NCBI GenBank assembly: GCA_963576735.1
Contig: OY755177.1
Span: 9,796,001 to 9,860,000 of the forward strand
Length of the DNA stretch: 64,000 bases
Direction of reading: 5' to 3'
DNA from: Bedellia somnulentella
Lineage: Eukaryota > Arthropoda > Insecta > Lepidoptera > Bedelliidae
Below, piece after piece: positions 51,447-62,200 of the stretch. The notes under the pieces are model-generated. The model was not told where the DNA came from. It searched no databases and worked only from the letters and a program-made list of their open reading frames with translations. Position 1 is the first letter of the stretch, and each line of letters opens with the position of its first letter. A program made the translations under genes and the position numbers.

Positions 51447-54400
51447 GTAGGTAGATTATCATTTAGTAAAATAATAAATGTTGTTTAATATCGGCTTAAA
51501 AGAGCTCTAACATTTTGATTTTGGAGTTTTTAAGTTTAACATTCACTGTGATGTGGCTGCAACGTAGCTTTCCTACTAATCCCACTTTACATCCAAAACT
51601 AGCTAAACAATTTTAATTTCTAAAACTCTGGCACTATGGTCATAGATAAGAAAATAAAACAATCCTCGCCAATTGGCAGCAATGTTAATTGGAACGAAGC
51701 AATGGGTGACTTGAATTAAAGTCAGATTAGTATGTAAGAAATAATGAAGTCCATGAAATATATGAAAGTAGGAAAGGCGGCAGGGTATGACAGGATAACT
51801 ATCGAAATGCTGAGGGCTGGTAAATGGTTGGTAGCTTCTTGGTTGCACTTCCGTTTTTAAAAGTGCTGGTCAAGTGGTTAAGTACAACGAGATTGGTGCA
51901 GGGCGGTAATTGTGCCCATATATAAAGAAAAACGGTCACACCAGGAGGCTAAAAACTACCGCGGAATCAGCTTACTCGGGATTGTATTTTAAAACAAATA
52001 CTTTATTATTATTATTTTTAGATTTGTTTATCCCACACTCTGCACAATGCTGAGCATTCTAGCAACGGTTGTGGAAGTACTTGCATTCGTGCATTGCATC
52101 CAGACAGACGATACTGCAGGATTCACTGCCGCCTTCGCCTACACCGTGATTATTGCTGTGATTCCGTTCTTATACTTCTGCATTGCTCGAGCAACTGAAA
52201 AAATATACCAACTGATTGAAGTCATGGACCGGGATTTCAAAAACATGTGTGCCTTAGGTGATCCGTACAGGTACGTTACTTACATGCATACAGTAGTTTA
52301 GGCAGGGACAGCGGATTGTCTCTTTACACGATTGCGGCGAACCCTTCTAGCTTCGTTTATATCTATGTTTTTTTCATATATGCCCTTTTATTCTCTATCC
52401 ATAATTATACAAACTTACTTTAATTGCTATTGAAATTTTTGCGTTAAATTAATTACAATTAATTAACGGTACAGTTATTTAAAATAACTTAGGAAATAAT
52501 TATTTGTACAGAATAACCTTAATCTATGAGTTTTAAACATCTAAACAATAGATAAAAATAATAAGAAATAATAATTAAACAATATAAAAAATATTTTAAA
52601 AATCACTGCCGCTAGGGGGATTGGTTCCCAAGAAGCTGGCTGCATTGCCCTTTTGTACGGCAATGCTTAATATTTGAGCAAAGTATGTGCCAGCCCTAGG
52701 ATCCCCACTAGTTTCGACAAGGCGCATAGATATATCCTTGAATAATCTACGCGCATCTGGATCCCATGGGCCGAGAGTCTCTAAAGCAAAAGGAACAAAG
52801 TTTATGACTTTCGTCAAGGAATCCATACTTACGTTTCTTAAGACCCTCGGCTTCATGAGCCGCAGCTCCAGCCCGAGCCGCAGACCCTGACAAATGGGAA
52901 GGCGCCAGCGTGTCAACACATGTTGCCTCCCACACAAGAGTCTTCCCATACCTCCAAGGAATCAATAACATCCTGTCAGACCTCTTACCATCATCACTTA
53001 GCAAATCTGAAGGTTCTAAGATAGCTGACACGTTGATGGTGGTAAGGGCCCGCTTGATGATGTCATTGAGGGCAGCATGCCGTGACAGACATCCAGCGCT
53101 CCGACGACATGAAAGTCCATGGTGTCCTAGCTGTTCCACTAAAACACCGCTGTGGCAGTGATGTTGTTCATTCAAATTCCTTTAATTTATCAGGCATCTC
53201 TCCACACTCATTCATATTCACTGTAAAGCGTGTTTCTCCAGCCTACTTTTCACCCAGTCAGATAACGACGTGATGAGTGGCGCGCTAGTTAGTCTCCGTG
53301 TTTATATTTTAATGAACACATTTTGGTCTCATGAACAGCCCCACTTGATTAGGTAAGGTTATTTAGAAACCGGAGTGCGTCAGGCTCCGGCGGGCTGTTT
53401 ATGTATCTTTAGCGACCGCGATTGTGTCGCAAGTTGCAATAATGTCGCTGTCAAAAGTGTCAGATCGCATACAAATTTATGACATTGACAACGACAATCG
53501 TGCAACTTGCGACACAATCGTCACTCGCAAAAGATACATAATCAGGGGGCGGGTCAAATAAACGCTAGCGAACAAGCTCACCCCTGGCCACGCATCCATA
53601 TCGGCACGGCAGACCTTGGATTGGTGTAAGGGTAAAGATGGTGAATGCCCTATTATCTTTAGTCACCTTTTACAAACATCCACGGGGAGAAATGGGGTAG
53701 TGCTATTCTAAACCAGCAAACAAATGGATCAATAACATTTAATGCGTCTATCGTCTAAAAGAGGTTTCAGAGGATAAGTTGTATATTTAGGAAGTTTGTT
53801 AGATCCCGTAACTAGGCATGGAAAGTGTGATGATGAAATTGAAAGAAGTGTGAAAAAGGGTAGTGGGGTAAATGAAGTAATGAATAGTCTGATGACTAGT
53901 CAGTCGGTGTCCGAAAAGGCCCGAATGACAGTGCATGATGCTGTTTTAGTTCCCACACTTCTGTATTGAAGCGAAGCAGAAGAAGCATGAGACCAAAGTG
54001 AATGCAGTACAAATGAGATTCCTAAGTTTTTTTTTATTGTTAGGTTATTATATTTTAATTCATAATACATACATACTTACATATACCCACGCCATTAGTG
54101 CCCCTTGGGGTAGGCAGAGACTTTCGATCGCCACTTTGTACGATCCTGCCAATCAATTATCATCTATAATAATCAATACTCTCATTTATGCTTTTTTATT
54201 CTTCAACTTACGGACGCCTGCACACATTATATTTTTATCTAAAAGAGGGCTTCGTCGTCCCCTACTGTCATTTCTATCTTGCTCTATATATTCCTTTCAT
54301 CAATTGTTTCTACTTTCATCTATCGCTTTACATGTCTCTTAATCATCCCCCATCTAAATACTCCCTTTTTTGTTTCAGATCTAAATTCTTTGAAGGTCAA

Positions 54401-57400
54401 CTTATAATTTGGCAGTGTGGCTGGGCCTGGTGTTCTACTGTGAGTGTAGTAGGGGGAATGTATATTATATTATCAATAGTGGCCCTCATTTGCCACAACC
54501 TATTTATTACACAAACGGAAGACTCTACAAGGCCACTGATATTTCCTGTATGGTTCCCATACGGAATAGATGCCTACTCTACACCTTACTACGAAGTCAT
54601 GTTTGTTTGCATGATTTCATTTGTTATAATTTTTGGAACTTCATTCTGTGGTTAGTTAATACATTTGTTTTGATAACAGTTACAACATAGCAATAAGTTA
54701 AATATTAGTCATATAGTAATTAATATTCTACTCTATTCTGATATATTATAGATTTTGACTCCTTTTTGTTTGCAGGATATGTGTATGTAATTTTTCATGT
54801 ACTACTGCATTGCTACTTTTTAATAGATATGGTCATAATAGGCTTGAAAAAATTGTTTGACGGCTTAGAAGATGACTCAGAAGACCTTGAAACATCGTTA
54901 ATGGATGATAATACTAAGATGCTTGTGCTAAAATCGCGAATAAAGCGAATCGTGAAATGGCATTGCACAATTTTTGAGTAAGTGTTGATAAATGTAATAG
55001 GTTTTGTTTTGTTCCTGTTTCTAAAACTTAACATTCACGGTATTTACTCCGAACTGTTGGCAGACGTGCTAATACTTCCGATCTTGGCGGGCAATTTTTG
55101 TTTACCTAGTGATCAGAGTAACCACATTTTGCTTTGGCCAGGGCAATCATTTTGCTAGGGGACAGAACTAAGAGGAAACAAAACCCTGTCGGACACCTCT
55201 AATTGTCCACACCATCTGTTTACAAAACAAGCACTGCAATCCTCATAGTGTGTGACTAAGGGTATGGGCTTTTATAAGTGGTTTTTGGGCGATGCGTTTG
55301 GATACCGATCACCAAGGTACTTTATTTCTACCATCTTGCCCCATATCAGCTTTCAAATGTGGCTGAGGAGTTTCCAGCTCGGAAGCTCTGGCTACCCCTT
55401 TTTGGGATTTATGGCCGTGAGTATATGTATGTATGTATTATACACATTCTCCAGATCCATAAAGGAACAGTTCAGTTTTTTATTCTTCGCTAAGAACTTC
55501 TCTGTGATAACCTTAAGGAGAATACTTGATTCATACATCCCATTCCTTTTCTAAATCTTGCTTGCACGTCCCAAATTTTATCAACTGTTACAATAAATTA
55601 CATAATTCTAAATTCTAAAGTTCAATGCGCAACACAAAACAATTCTGTAACTTAACAATATCATTTTATGGTCTTGCTATACATCAATTACATGGATAAC
55701 TTGCTAGACAATAATCATCGTTATAGCTAGATCTAGATAACTAGCAAAGTACAATAAAAAAACTGTAATAAATTTCACATCCAAATATCGCCGAAGAGAA
55801 ATTAACTGAATTTCGATGCAATGAATAACGTATATGCAGTAAAAATGACACATAGGCTTAAATAGTACTGCTTCATTGCACCCGTTGTTTACAGTACCCT
55901 CGAGGATTTGCAGCATTTAAATTTAAAACGTGTATTTGAGTAGTGTAGTGTGTGTGTGTGCGTGTGTGTGTGTGGTTGTAGTGAGTGTGAAGCTGTGAAG
56001 TATTGCCTTACAATAGAACTAACATATTTCTACGCGTGGGTGTCGTAGGGCTTTCGTAATTTTAAATGACTGTTGGTTATGTGGCTGGATACCCATCACC
56101 TATCATCATTTATTTTATAACTTTTTCCCCACTCAAGTTCCATCAGTGGCTGAAGAACTATATAAGATTTAATATGGATGTATAGAAATAAGATCTACCT
56201 ACCCCTTTCTGTAATATACAGCCGTAATTGTTTTTTTTTATGTTTTTTATATTGTTTTTTCTTACAGCCTAGTTGTGGCTACTATCGATGGTTTTGGATT
56301 GGTATTGGCTTATCAAATAGTTTTAAGCTCGGTTGTGATCTGCTTGATGGCGTTCTACATGACTGTGGTAAGTAAATATTATATGAAATTACAAACATAT
56401 GTTCTCGGCTATAAATCCCTAGAAAGGTAGTCAGAGCGGTAAGAAATTCCTCAGCCACTTTTGGAAGTTGTGTGAGGATACGATTGTTAAACAAAGTTTT
56501 TTTGTGGTGGGTCTTCGATTGCATCGCCCAAAAATCATCCCCCAATACGCTTAGCCGCCTCTTACGAACACCTACGGGAAGACATGGGGTAGTACTATTT
56601 TAATCAGACACTACACAGCTGATATATATTGGCGCATATTGGTAAGTTAGTGTAAATTATTCATTTAACATTGTGTTTTATTAGTGCGTGTTTCCTAACT
56701 ATGTTTTCCTTAACCGTTAGTAGATATGATAAATTAACGAGTACCACATATAGGTAGTGTCATTGCTGTGTAGTGTCGGCTTAGAATAACACTACCCCAG
56801 TTCTACCCGTGGGTGATCGTAAGAGGCGATTAAGGGTATAGGGGCTTTTTAAGTGATTTTTGGGCGATGTGGTTGGAGACCCGTCACCAAAAACATTTAT
56901 TATTACTATCTTTTCCCCAAACAACTTCCAAAGGTGGCTGAGGAATTTCTCATTCCAAAGCTCTGGCTACCCCGTTAAGGGATTTATAGCCGTGAGTATA
57001 TGTATGTATGTATGTATGTACATATAGGACACACATGTACTACCTTACAAAAGACTCAAAGTTGTACACCCGATTTAACCGACCCGATCCGCTTGAAAAC
57101 AAATCAGATGTTGCACAGCTCACTGAATTACTGAGGATATTTTATTTATGTACAATTATTAAAATATTACTCAGTAATTTTTCTTCGCAGCAAATTAAGC
57201 AAGGGACGATAGACATATGTGTTTCTTTGCTGATGGTTGGCGCTTTGCTGCAACTATGGATTCCCTGCTATATTAGCTCTCAATTGAGGACCAAGGTACG
57301 TGATGTCGATTAATATTTCGTTGTTACTATTGATATAGATGTTTTTATTTTTATCGATTGCTGAAGAACTTTAAATTCAAGAAAGAAGTGTTCTATGAAC

Positions 57401-58778
57401 TAATTGCGAAAAGCTATAAGAGACAGCCCTTCAACTTTGTGCGTCCCAGATTCTCAAGATTTACTCTTAGCGTAGTTATACCTATAGAGTGATTCATGCC
57501 GAAAGCGCTTGCACCATCCTTGATATTATTTACTTATTATCATAATGGATTTCACTTTGAAGACTCTCATTGGGATTAACATTGATATAATAGATAACTC
57601 ACATAGCCCAAAGAGTAGCAAAACTAAACTGGCCATGGGCAGGGCACATTGCACACAGAACCGACGGCCGTTGGGGCAAGAAAATGTAGTGGTGGCCACG
57701 TACCGGACAACGCAGTGAAGGTAAGCCTACTGCAAGGGGGACTGACGACTTATTCTAGGACGCGGAAAGCCAAAAGATGAGGGGGATGGCAGAGGACCGG
57801 TCGTTGGCATGCGCCTATTACCAGCATGCCAGTAGACGTCTATTGGCTGATGATGATGATGAATGGTGAAAACCAGAAAACACGATTATTTAATAGATGC
57901 ATGTTGGTAACAAAAATATCACGTTTACTAATTATCTTCTGCTCACAGATTATCCTCTATTTTAGTACGATCCTAGTATCAGATCTTAATTCTAAATCAA
58001 TTCAGGGATTTGAAGTGGCTGACGCGTGTTTCTATTCTGGATGGAACACTTGCAAGTTACACCCGCTGGTGAAGATAGACCTGCAGATGATCATCATCAG
58101 AGCTCAGAAACCTATCACCATGCAGATTAGCTGTTTGCCGGTTATCTGTCTGGAAACTTTCTCCTCGGTAAAGAAACTTCTTTAGTAATCATTCATTAAT
58201 TCATTCATATACTCACGGCTATAAATCTCTGAACAGGGTAGCCAGAGCTTTGGAATGAGAAATTCCTAAGCTACTTTTGGAAGTTGATTGGGGAAAAGAT
58301 GGTAATAATAAATGTTTTTGGTGACGGTTCTCCAACCAAATCGCCCAAAAATCACTTAAAAAGCCCCTATACCCTTAGTCGCCTCTTAAGATCATCCACG
58401 GGTAGAAATGAGGTATTTTTTTTTAGGTTATTCTAAGCCGACACTACACGGCAATTATTTTTTAGTAAATATTCAAAATAATAGCAAGTTACAAGAATTG
58501 TGATAACAGCTGGAAGTCAATAAGTTAAGTTTATTTGTGAAATGAATTCAATCTAAAATAATATCCTCCAAGTGACAATAACATGTGTTTAATGTTTACT
58601 CGATTTTACCGATTATTCATAATATGAGAAAACATTTTCAGATTTAAATTGAGTTAATATTTAAACCTGGAAAATTAATTCGGTAGGTAAACTCTACTCA
58701 ACTTCGATAACATACTCTTTCTTGTTGCAGATCATGAGCACGGCTTATTCCTACTTCAATATGATGCAACAACGATAG
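51295..58778 (+). CDS. Odorant receptor B (insect 7tm_6 family), complete eight-exon gene
   Basis: Exons 51295-51446, 52022-52270, 54379-54650, 54776-54977, 56268-56367, 57191-57295, 58006-58167 and 58731-58778 join to 1290 bp, 429 residues. Phases are 2,2,1,2,0,0,0. Lengths equal those of receptor A except exon 1 (one codon shorter) and exon 4 (one codon longer). Shared strings include FFNNK.SK in exon 1, ALGDPYR, STRPLIFPVWFPYGID (ARPLIFPIW in A), SRIKRIV.WHC, LLQLWIPCYI and IMSTAYSYFNMM. A seven-helix, ligand-gated receptor paired with Orco in olfactory neurons is expected from the family; the ligand is unknown. Introns hold RTE fragments, a second LINE C-terminal piece and SINEs. The gene ends 190 bp from the stop codon of the opposite-strand gene. 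Confidence 0.94.
51640..51995 (+). mobile_element. RTE-type LINE reverse transcriptase fragment
   Basis: With frameshifts, the + strand reads KAAGYDRITIEMLRAG and then AVIVPIYKEKRSHQEAKNYR GISLL. These are early reverse transcriptase motifs (GYD.I..EML, P.YK, NYRGISL). It is 5' and 3' truncated and lies directly before exon 2 of receptor B. Confidence 0.75.
52022..52270 (+). CDS. Receptor B exon 2 (TM1-TM2)
   Basis: The acceptor is TTTTTAG and the donor CAG|GTACGT. Key strings: FAYTVIIAVIPFLYFCIARA and CALGDPYR. Confidence 0.94.
52596..53175 (-). pseudogene. C-terminal piece of a retroelement polyprotein, frameshifted
   Basis: Two overlapping minus-strand frames form one protein: first LGHHGLSCRRSAGCLSRHAA, ILEPSDLLSDDGKRSDRMLL and WEATCVDTLAPSHLS, then LTKVINFVPFALETLGPWD and DPRAGTYFAQ. 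As I recall, this arrangement follows the reverse transcriptase in some metazoan retroelements, and its DGKR(P)D....W.....W..T spacing suggests a restriction-like nuclease fold; that last point is an inference. One frameshift lies near 52830-52870. It lies in intron 2 of receptor B. Confidence 0.6.
53399..53540. repeat. About 140 bp imperfect palindrome
   Basis: CGATTGTGTCGCAAGTTGCA near the left is answered by TGCAACTTGCGACACAATCG near the right, with weaker pairing on both sides (TATCTTT/AAAGATA). It resembles a small fold-back MITE. Intron 2 of receptor B. Confidence 0.75.
53600..53715 (-). mobile_element. Family A SINE, head half
   Basis: Retains GTAAAGATGGT, AGTCACCTTTTACAAACATC and AATGGGGTAGTGCTATTCTA. 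The tail half is missing. Confidence 0.6.
53805..54030 (+). mobile_element. RTE LINE internal fragment
   Basis: The + strand carries CAGTCGGTGTCCGAAAAGGC and ATGCTGTTTTAGTTCCCACA, the same segment as the start of the longer minus-strand copy at 59447-60015. Damaged by stops. Confidence 0.7.
54063..54240 (-). mobile_element. RTE LINE 3' end fragment
   Basis: CATACATACTTACATATACC tail and the GGGGTAGGCAGAGACTTTCG block. It faces the plus-strand fragment just before it. Confidence 0.75.
54379..54650 (+). CDS. Receptor B exon 3 (TM3-TM4 region)
   Basis: The acceptor is TGTTTCAG and the donor TGTG|GTTAGT, 272 bp. Key strings: IIWQCGWAWCSTVSVVGGMY and RPLIFPVWFPYGIDAYSTPY. Confidence 0.94.
54776..54977 (+). 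CDS. Receptor B exon 4
   Basis: The acceptor is TTTGCAG and the donor TTGA|GTAAGT; phases 1 to 2. It encodes YVYVIFHVLLHCYFLIDMVI, an acidic stretch (DDSEDLETSLMDD) and SRIKRIVKWHC. Confidence 0.94.
55030..55170 (-). mobile_element. Family B SINE, diverged 3' part
   Basis: AACATTCACGGTATTTACTCC followed by TGGCAGACGTGCTAATACTT and GTGATCAGAGTAACCAC. The rest is lost. Confidence 0.55.
55245..55438 (+). mobile_element. Family A SINE, head-truncated
   Basis: From GTGACTAAGGGTATGGGC to GTGAGTATATGTATGTATG. Intron 4 of receptor B. Confidence 0.75.
56268..56367 (+). CDS. Receptor B exon 5
   Basis: The acceptor is TCTTACAG and the donor GTG|GTAAGT, 100 bp. It encodes IDGFGLVLAYQIVLSSVVIC. Confidence 0.94.
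56385..56620 (-). mobile_element. Family A SINE, diverged
   Basis: From GTTCTCGGCTATAAATCCC to CAGACACTACACAGC. It begins 18 bp after exon 5. Intron 5 of receptor B. Confidence 0.7.
56764..57020 (+). mobile_element. Family A SINE, full length
   Basis: From GCTGTGTAGTGTCGGCTTAG to a long TATGTATGTATGTATG tail. Intron 5 of receptor B. Confidence 0.85.
57191..57295 (+). CDS. Receptor B exon 6 (TM6)
   Basis: The acceptor is TCTTCGCAG and the donor AAG|GTACGT, 105 bp. It encodes ICVSLLMVGALLQLWIPCYI. Confidence 0.94.
57595..57852 (+). mobile_element. LINE C-terminal remnant with GATGAT tail
   Basis: The + frame reads VAKLNWPWAGHIAHRTDGRW, then W.PRTGQRSEGKP and TDD, with stops and a frameshift, ending in TGATGATGATGATGA. 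K.W.WAGH.ARRTDGRW is the usual C-terminal block of a common arthropod LINE; a GAT-repeat tail fits a 3' end. Intron 6 of receptor B. Confidence 0.75.
58006..58167 (+). CDS. Receptor B exon 7
   Basis: The acceptor is AATTCAG and the donor TCG|GTAAAG, 162 bp. It encodes GFEVADACFYSGWNTCKLHP and LPVICLETFSS. Confidence 0.94.
58203..58452 (-). mobile_element. Family A SINE, full length
   Basis: From TACTCACGGCTATAAATCTC to CGACACTACACGGC. A T-rich insertion sits in the head region near 58415-58430. Intron 7 of receptor B. Confidence 0.82.
58731..58778 (+). CDS. Receptor B exon 8 (C-terminus, stop)
   Basis: The acceptor is CTTGTTGCAG. It encodes IMSTAYSYFNMMQQR and TAG. Confidence 0.94.
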   Translation: MMSTAYSYFNMMQQR

Positions 58779-58871
58779 AATGCAACCTATTTGTGCTACT
58801 TACTTTTATATGGCTTAATTACTCACACGTTGCACTTCAAAGAGTTATTTACTGCACCAATTAAAACAACC

Positions 58872-58877
58872 AATAAA
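58872..58877 (+). terminator. Polyadenylation signal of receptor B
   Basis: AATAAA 94 bp after the stop; a second one lies at 58893-58898. Either would place the 3' end inside or next to the 3' UTR of the opposite gene. Confidence 0.6.
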
Positions 58878-58907
58878 ACTTCATGTATACAAAATAAATA
58901 CGCATAC

Positions 58908-58913
58908 TTTATT
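58908..58913 (-). terminator. Polyadenylation signal of the TSP1-repeat gene
   Basis: TTTATT on the plus strand, AATAAA on the minus strand, 55 bp after the stop codon at 58969-58971. Confidence 0.6.
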
Positions 58914-58968
58914 AAAAACCTTAAACCTACTTATGAATAATATGGCAGCGAATGGCTTTTCGATTAGC

Positions 58969-59217
58969 TCACGACTGAGCGTCCCGGCATGTTTTATTGC
59001 ACAGTTTCTTAAAGGAGAGTATCCCACAGTAATGGTTGATGAATTGTGGGTCTAGAAGAGCGCAGGTGTGGGAGAGGTCGGCGGGGGGTCGCGGGGGGCA
59101 GCGGCGCAGGCGGCAGCGGCGGCGTCGGGGCGGGGGGCGGGCTCCGCACTCCACCTGCCGCGGTGATGGACACCACCAGTCTTGGTATTGGTGGCCGGGG
59201 CCGCAAGTTGCTGAACA
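58969..59217 (-). CDS. TSP1-repeat gene, last exon (repeat end, PLAC-like tail, stop)
   Basis: The acceptor on the minus strand is CTCCTACACAG; entry in phase 0; stop TGA 58971-58969. The coding part is very GC-rich (PPPRRRRCRLRRCPP), unlike the AT-rich surroundings. The tail CALLDPQFINHYC..FKKLCNKTC resembles a PLAC domain. Confidence 0.87.
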   Translation of the reverse strand, partial: CSATCGPGHQYQDWWCPSPRQVECGARPPPRRRRCRLRRCPPRPPADLSHTCALLDPQFINHYCGILSFKKLCNKTCRDAQS

Positions 59218-62200
59218 CTGTGTAGGAGTATGAAAGTATGAATTAAGTGTTGTATTGAAATGGTTGAAAGAGAACAGTAGCAAGTGAACGTGTAGAGTGG
59301 TAAGTGAGTTAGCTAATCACACTATACGTTTACTTGCTACCGCACACCATGTCATGTTAAACTCAATTTAGTAAAGGACTTTGTGTTCATTACACCAAGA
59401 GTCAAACTTGTCACATGAGTGAGTTTGAAAAGTTTCATAAACTGAGACATACATACATACATACATATTCTCACGCCGTTAGTTCCCATTGGGGTAGGCA
59501 GAGACTATCGATCGCCACTTTGTACGATCCTGGCAAACCTCTCTGGCTTCGTTTACATCCATCAATCTTTTCATACATGCTCTTTTATTCTTCATACTGC
59601 GGACACCTGCCTTTTTGAGCACATTTTCTATTTGATCCAAATGTGTCCTCCGAGGTCGTCCTCTACTAACATTACCTTCCACATTGGCTCTATATATCTC
59701 TTTCACCAATTTACTGTCATCCATCCTCTCTATGTGCCCAAACCATCTCAACATTCCTTTTTCTATCTTTCTTACAATATCATCTTTTACACCACACCTT
59801 TCACGAATCACATCATTCCTCACACGATCACATAACCTTACATTACACACTTTTCTGAGGGATCTCATTTCTACTGCATTCACTCTACTTTCATGCTTCT
59901 TCTGCCACACCCAACATTCACTGCCATACATAAGCGTAGGAACGAGGACAGCATCATGCACAGCCATTCGGGCCTTTTCAGACACCGACTGACTAGACAT
60001 TAGACTATCCAGTGCTCCATAAACTGAGACCCGTTCAGAAAATCAATGACGGATATGTAATAAAACTCAATGAAGAAGGCAACTACTAGAAGAACTTATG
60101 ACTTCAGAAAAGACACATTGGTATAGGCTCGACTCGTAATCTTAACCCTTGCCCCTTGCATGATCGCCGGTTGTTCACATTGAGCTAATATGTAAAAAAA
60201 TCTACAGTAATGTTATAAATTGGATGTTCTGTTCACGAAAACCTCATATGGGGAAAGCTCCCCGCTGGTGTAAATTTTTTTCTTTCCTTTATTTATTACA
60301 CTAATGTTTTACATAGATCTACCCAGTTTTACACAAGTATAACGGAGCAATTGCGTCACTTACATACAATTATTTGAGTACCTCCTTTTTTGAAGTCAGT
60401 TGAAAGTGCGCAGCTTTATTACATTTAAATTACTTGAATTTAATAGAATGTTCAGCGTAAGATTTTAATAAAATATGAGGAAAGGAATTCAAAATGAAAA
60501 TGATTTCCTCATTACATACTTAAGACGTCCTTAAGTATCATTTTGTATTGCACCACTTTTTGTGGTGATTACTAAATACTCATTTTGCTGGTTATAATTT
60601 TTGTACTAAAGTCAATAAATCTGTCGATTTATTTATTTATTTATTATATAAGCTCATCAACAGCAACACATGTTATATAGTAAGTTGAAACAGTACAGTA
60701 AATAAGGCCAATAACAGATGATCACAAGTTAAAACAAGATACACACATAGTTAATTCAAAAGAAAAAAATAAATAAACTAAACTATCTAAAGACAAAATG
60801 AATAACAACAGAAAAAGAAAAAAAATATGTAAAAATGCTACACCATTGAGAAAAGAATAAAATTTAATAGTAATGATAATTGATGATACTTGAATGATAA
60901 TGTGTGTGGTGTGTGTAATGTGTGTTATGATGTGTGAGTGTGTATATGAGAATGTGAGTTTTTATTTGCCTCTAGTTTTTGTATAAAGTTATTTTTAATT
61001 GATAATGTAAGAAAATTATTTGATTAATATACCGGCGTCCATGGCATTTCTTCCCAATAAACTGGACAAGGTATTCGATTGCATTCCTGTTCTTTTTTCG
61101 GAATCTTTGACTGGCATGCTAGTGGAGACACGATGTGTTTCATTATATCTTCATGGGAATTCAACCTGAGAAAATAATGAAAAAATAATTTTAATTTAGG
61201 TTATGTATAGCAATGAGGAAGGTAATGTGAGTAGAGGACGACCACGGCGGATACACCTCAACCTAGAGAATGTGCTATAAAAAGCAGGCGTCCGAAGTAT
61301 GAAAATAAAAGAGCATATATAAAAAGATTGATGCATATAAACGAAGCTGGAGAGGTTTCCGAGGGTCGTAAAAATTTGACTCAGCGTTTGTGTCCTGCGA
61401 GACTTGCGCTGGGTACATTTTATGCTGAGCCGAGACCTTTTTGGTATCATTACATGTTGTATCTAATTGTTAAATAGTGTTTGTAATTTTGTTTTTAATA
61501 CCAAATAAACATTTTACTTACTTACTTACTAAAAAGTGGCGATCGATAGTCTCTTCCTACCGCAATGGGAACTAACGGCGTGAGTATATGTATGTATAAT
61601 ATTCATTTATTCCCATTCCCATTTATGGTGAATATCCTATTTATTCACGTGCAGTTGAAGCCCGGTACTTGATTGCTCGTTCGCTTGATGCTCATTACGC
61701 CAATTCTGCTGAAGTGTCGGGTGCTTGGCGGATGAAAGTAAACTCTTGGTTTTGTAGTTCAATATAAACTGTTTTATTTTAGGATTACATGAGCTTTACA
61801 TATTACTTTAAGTAGGTTAAAATACACTGATTTTGTAGTGCTTATGTTTTAACTATGTCATCTCCAAAGATGGGCATCATAGCATAGGATAAGCTTTGAG
61901 GTCACTATTAGGTGTGATGAACGTATAGTGTCATAGCCATACTACACTGCATTTAGGTACTACTAGCTTTTTGCCCGCGACTTCGTCCGCGTGGACTACA
62001 TTTTTTGTATCAGGTTTACATCCAATATACCAAAACACTATCTTAACTTCTGTTTTTTTATATTTTTATTCCGATGCCCGAGATTTGAACCTGGGTCTTC
62101 CGGTGGATTAGTATTAACTGGACATTTATTTTGATGAAAATGGATGAAACCCTTATTCTTTCCAAAAAGAATATTAATGTGGAGTCTGATAAAGTCGTTC

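Noticed and set aside
52687..53161. Plus-strand ORFs opposite the retroelement fragment
   Set aside because: Antisense shadows; the minus strand carries the conserved motifs.
59036..59233. Plus-strand Arg/Gly-rich ORF and the minus-strand Pro-rich ORF at 59009-59218
   Set aside because: Shadows of the GC-rich last exon of the TSP1-repeat gene.
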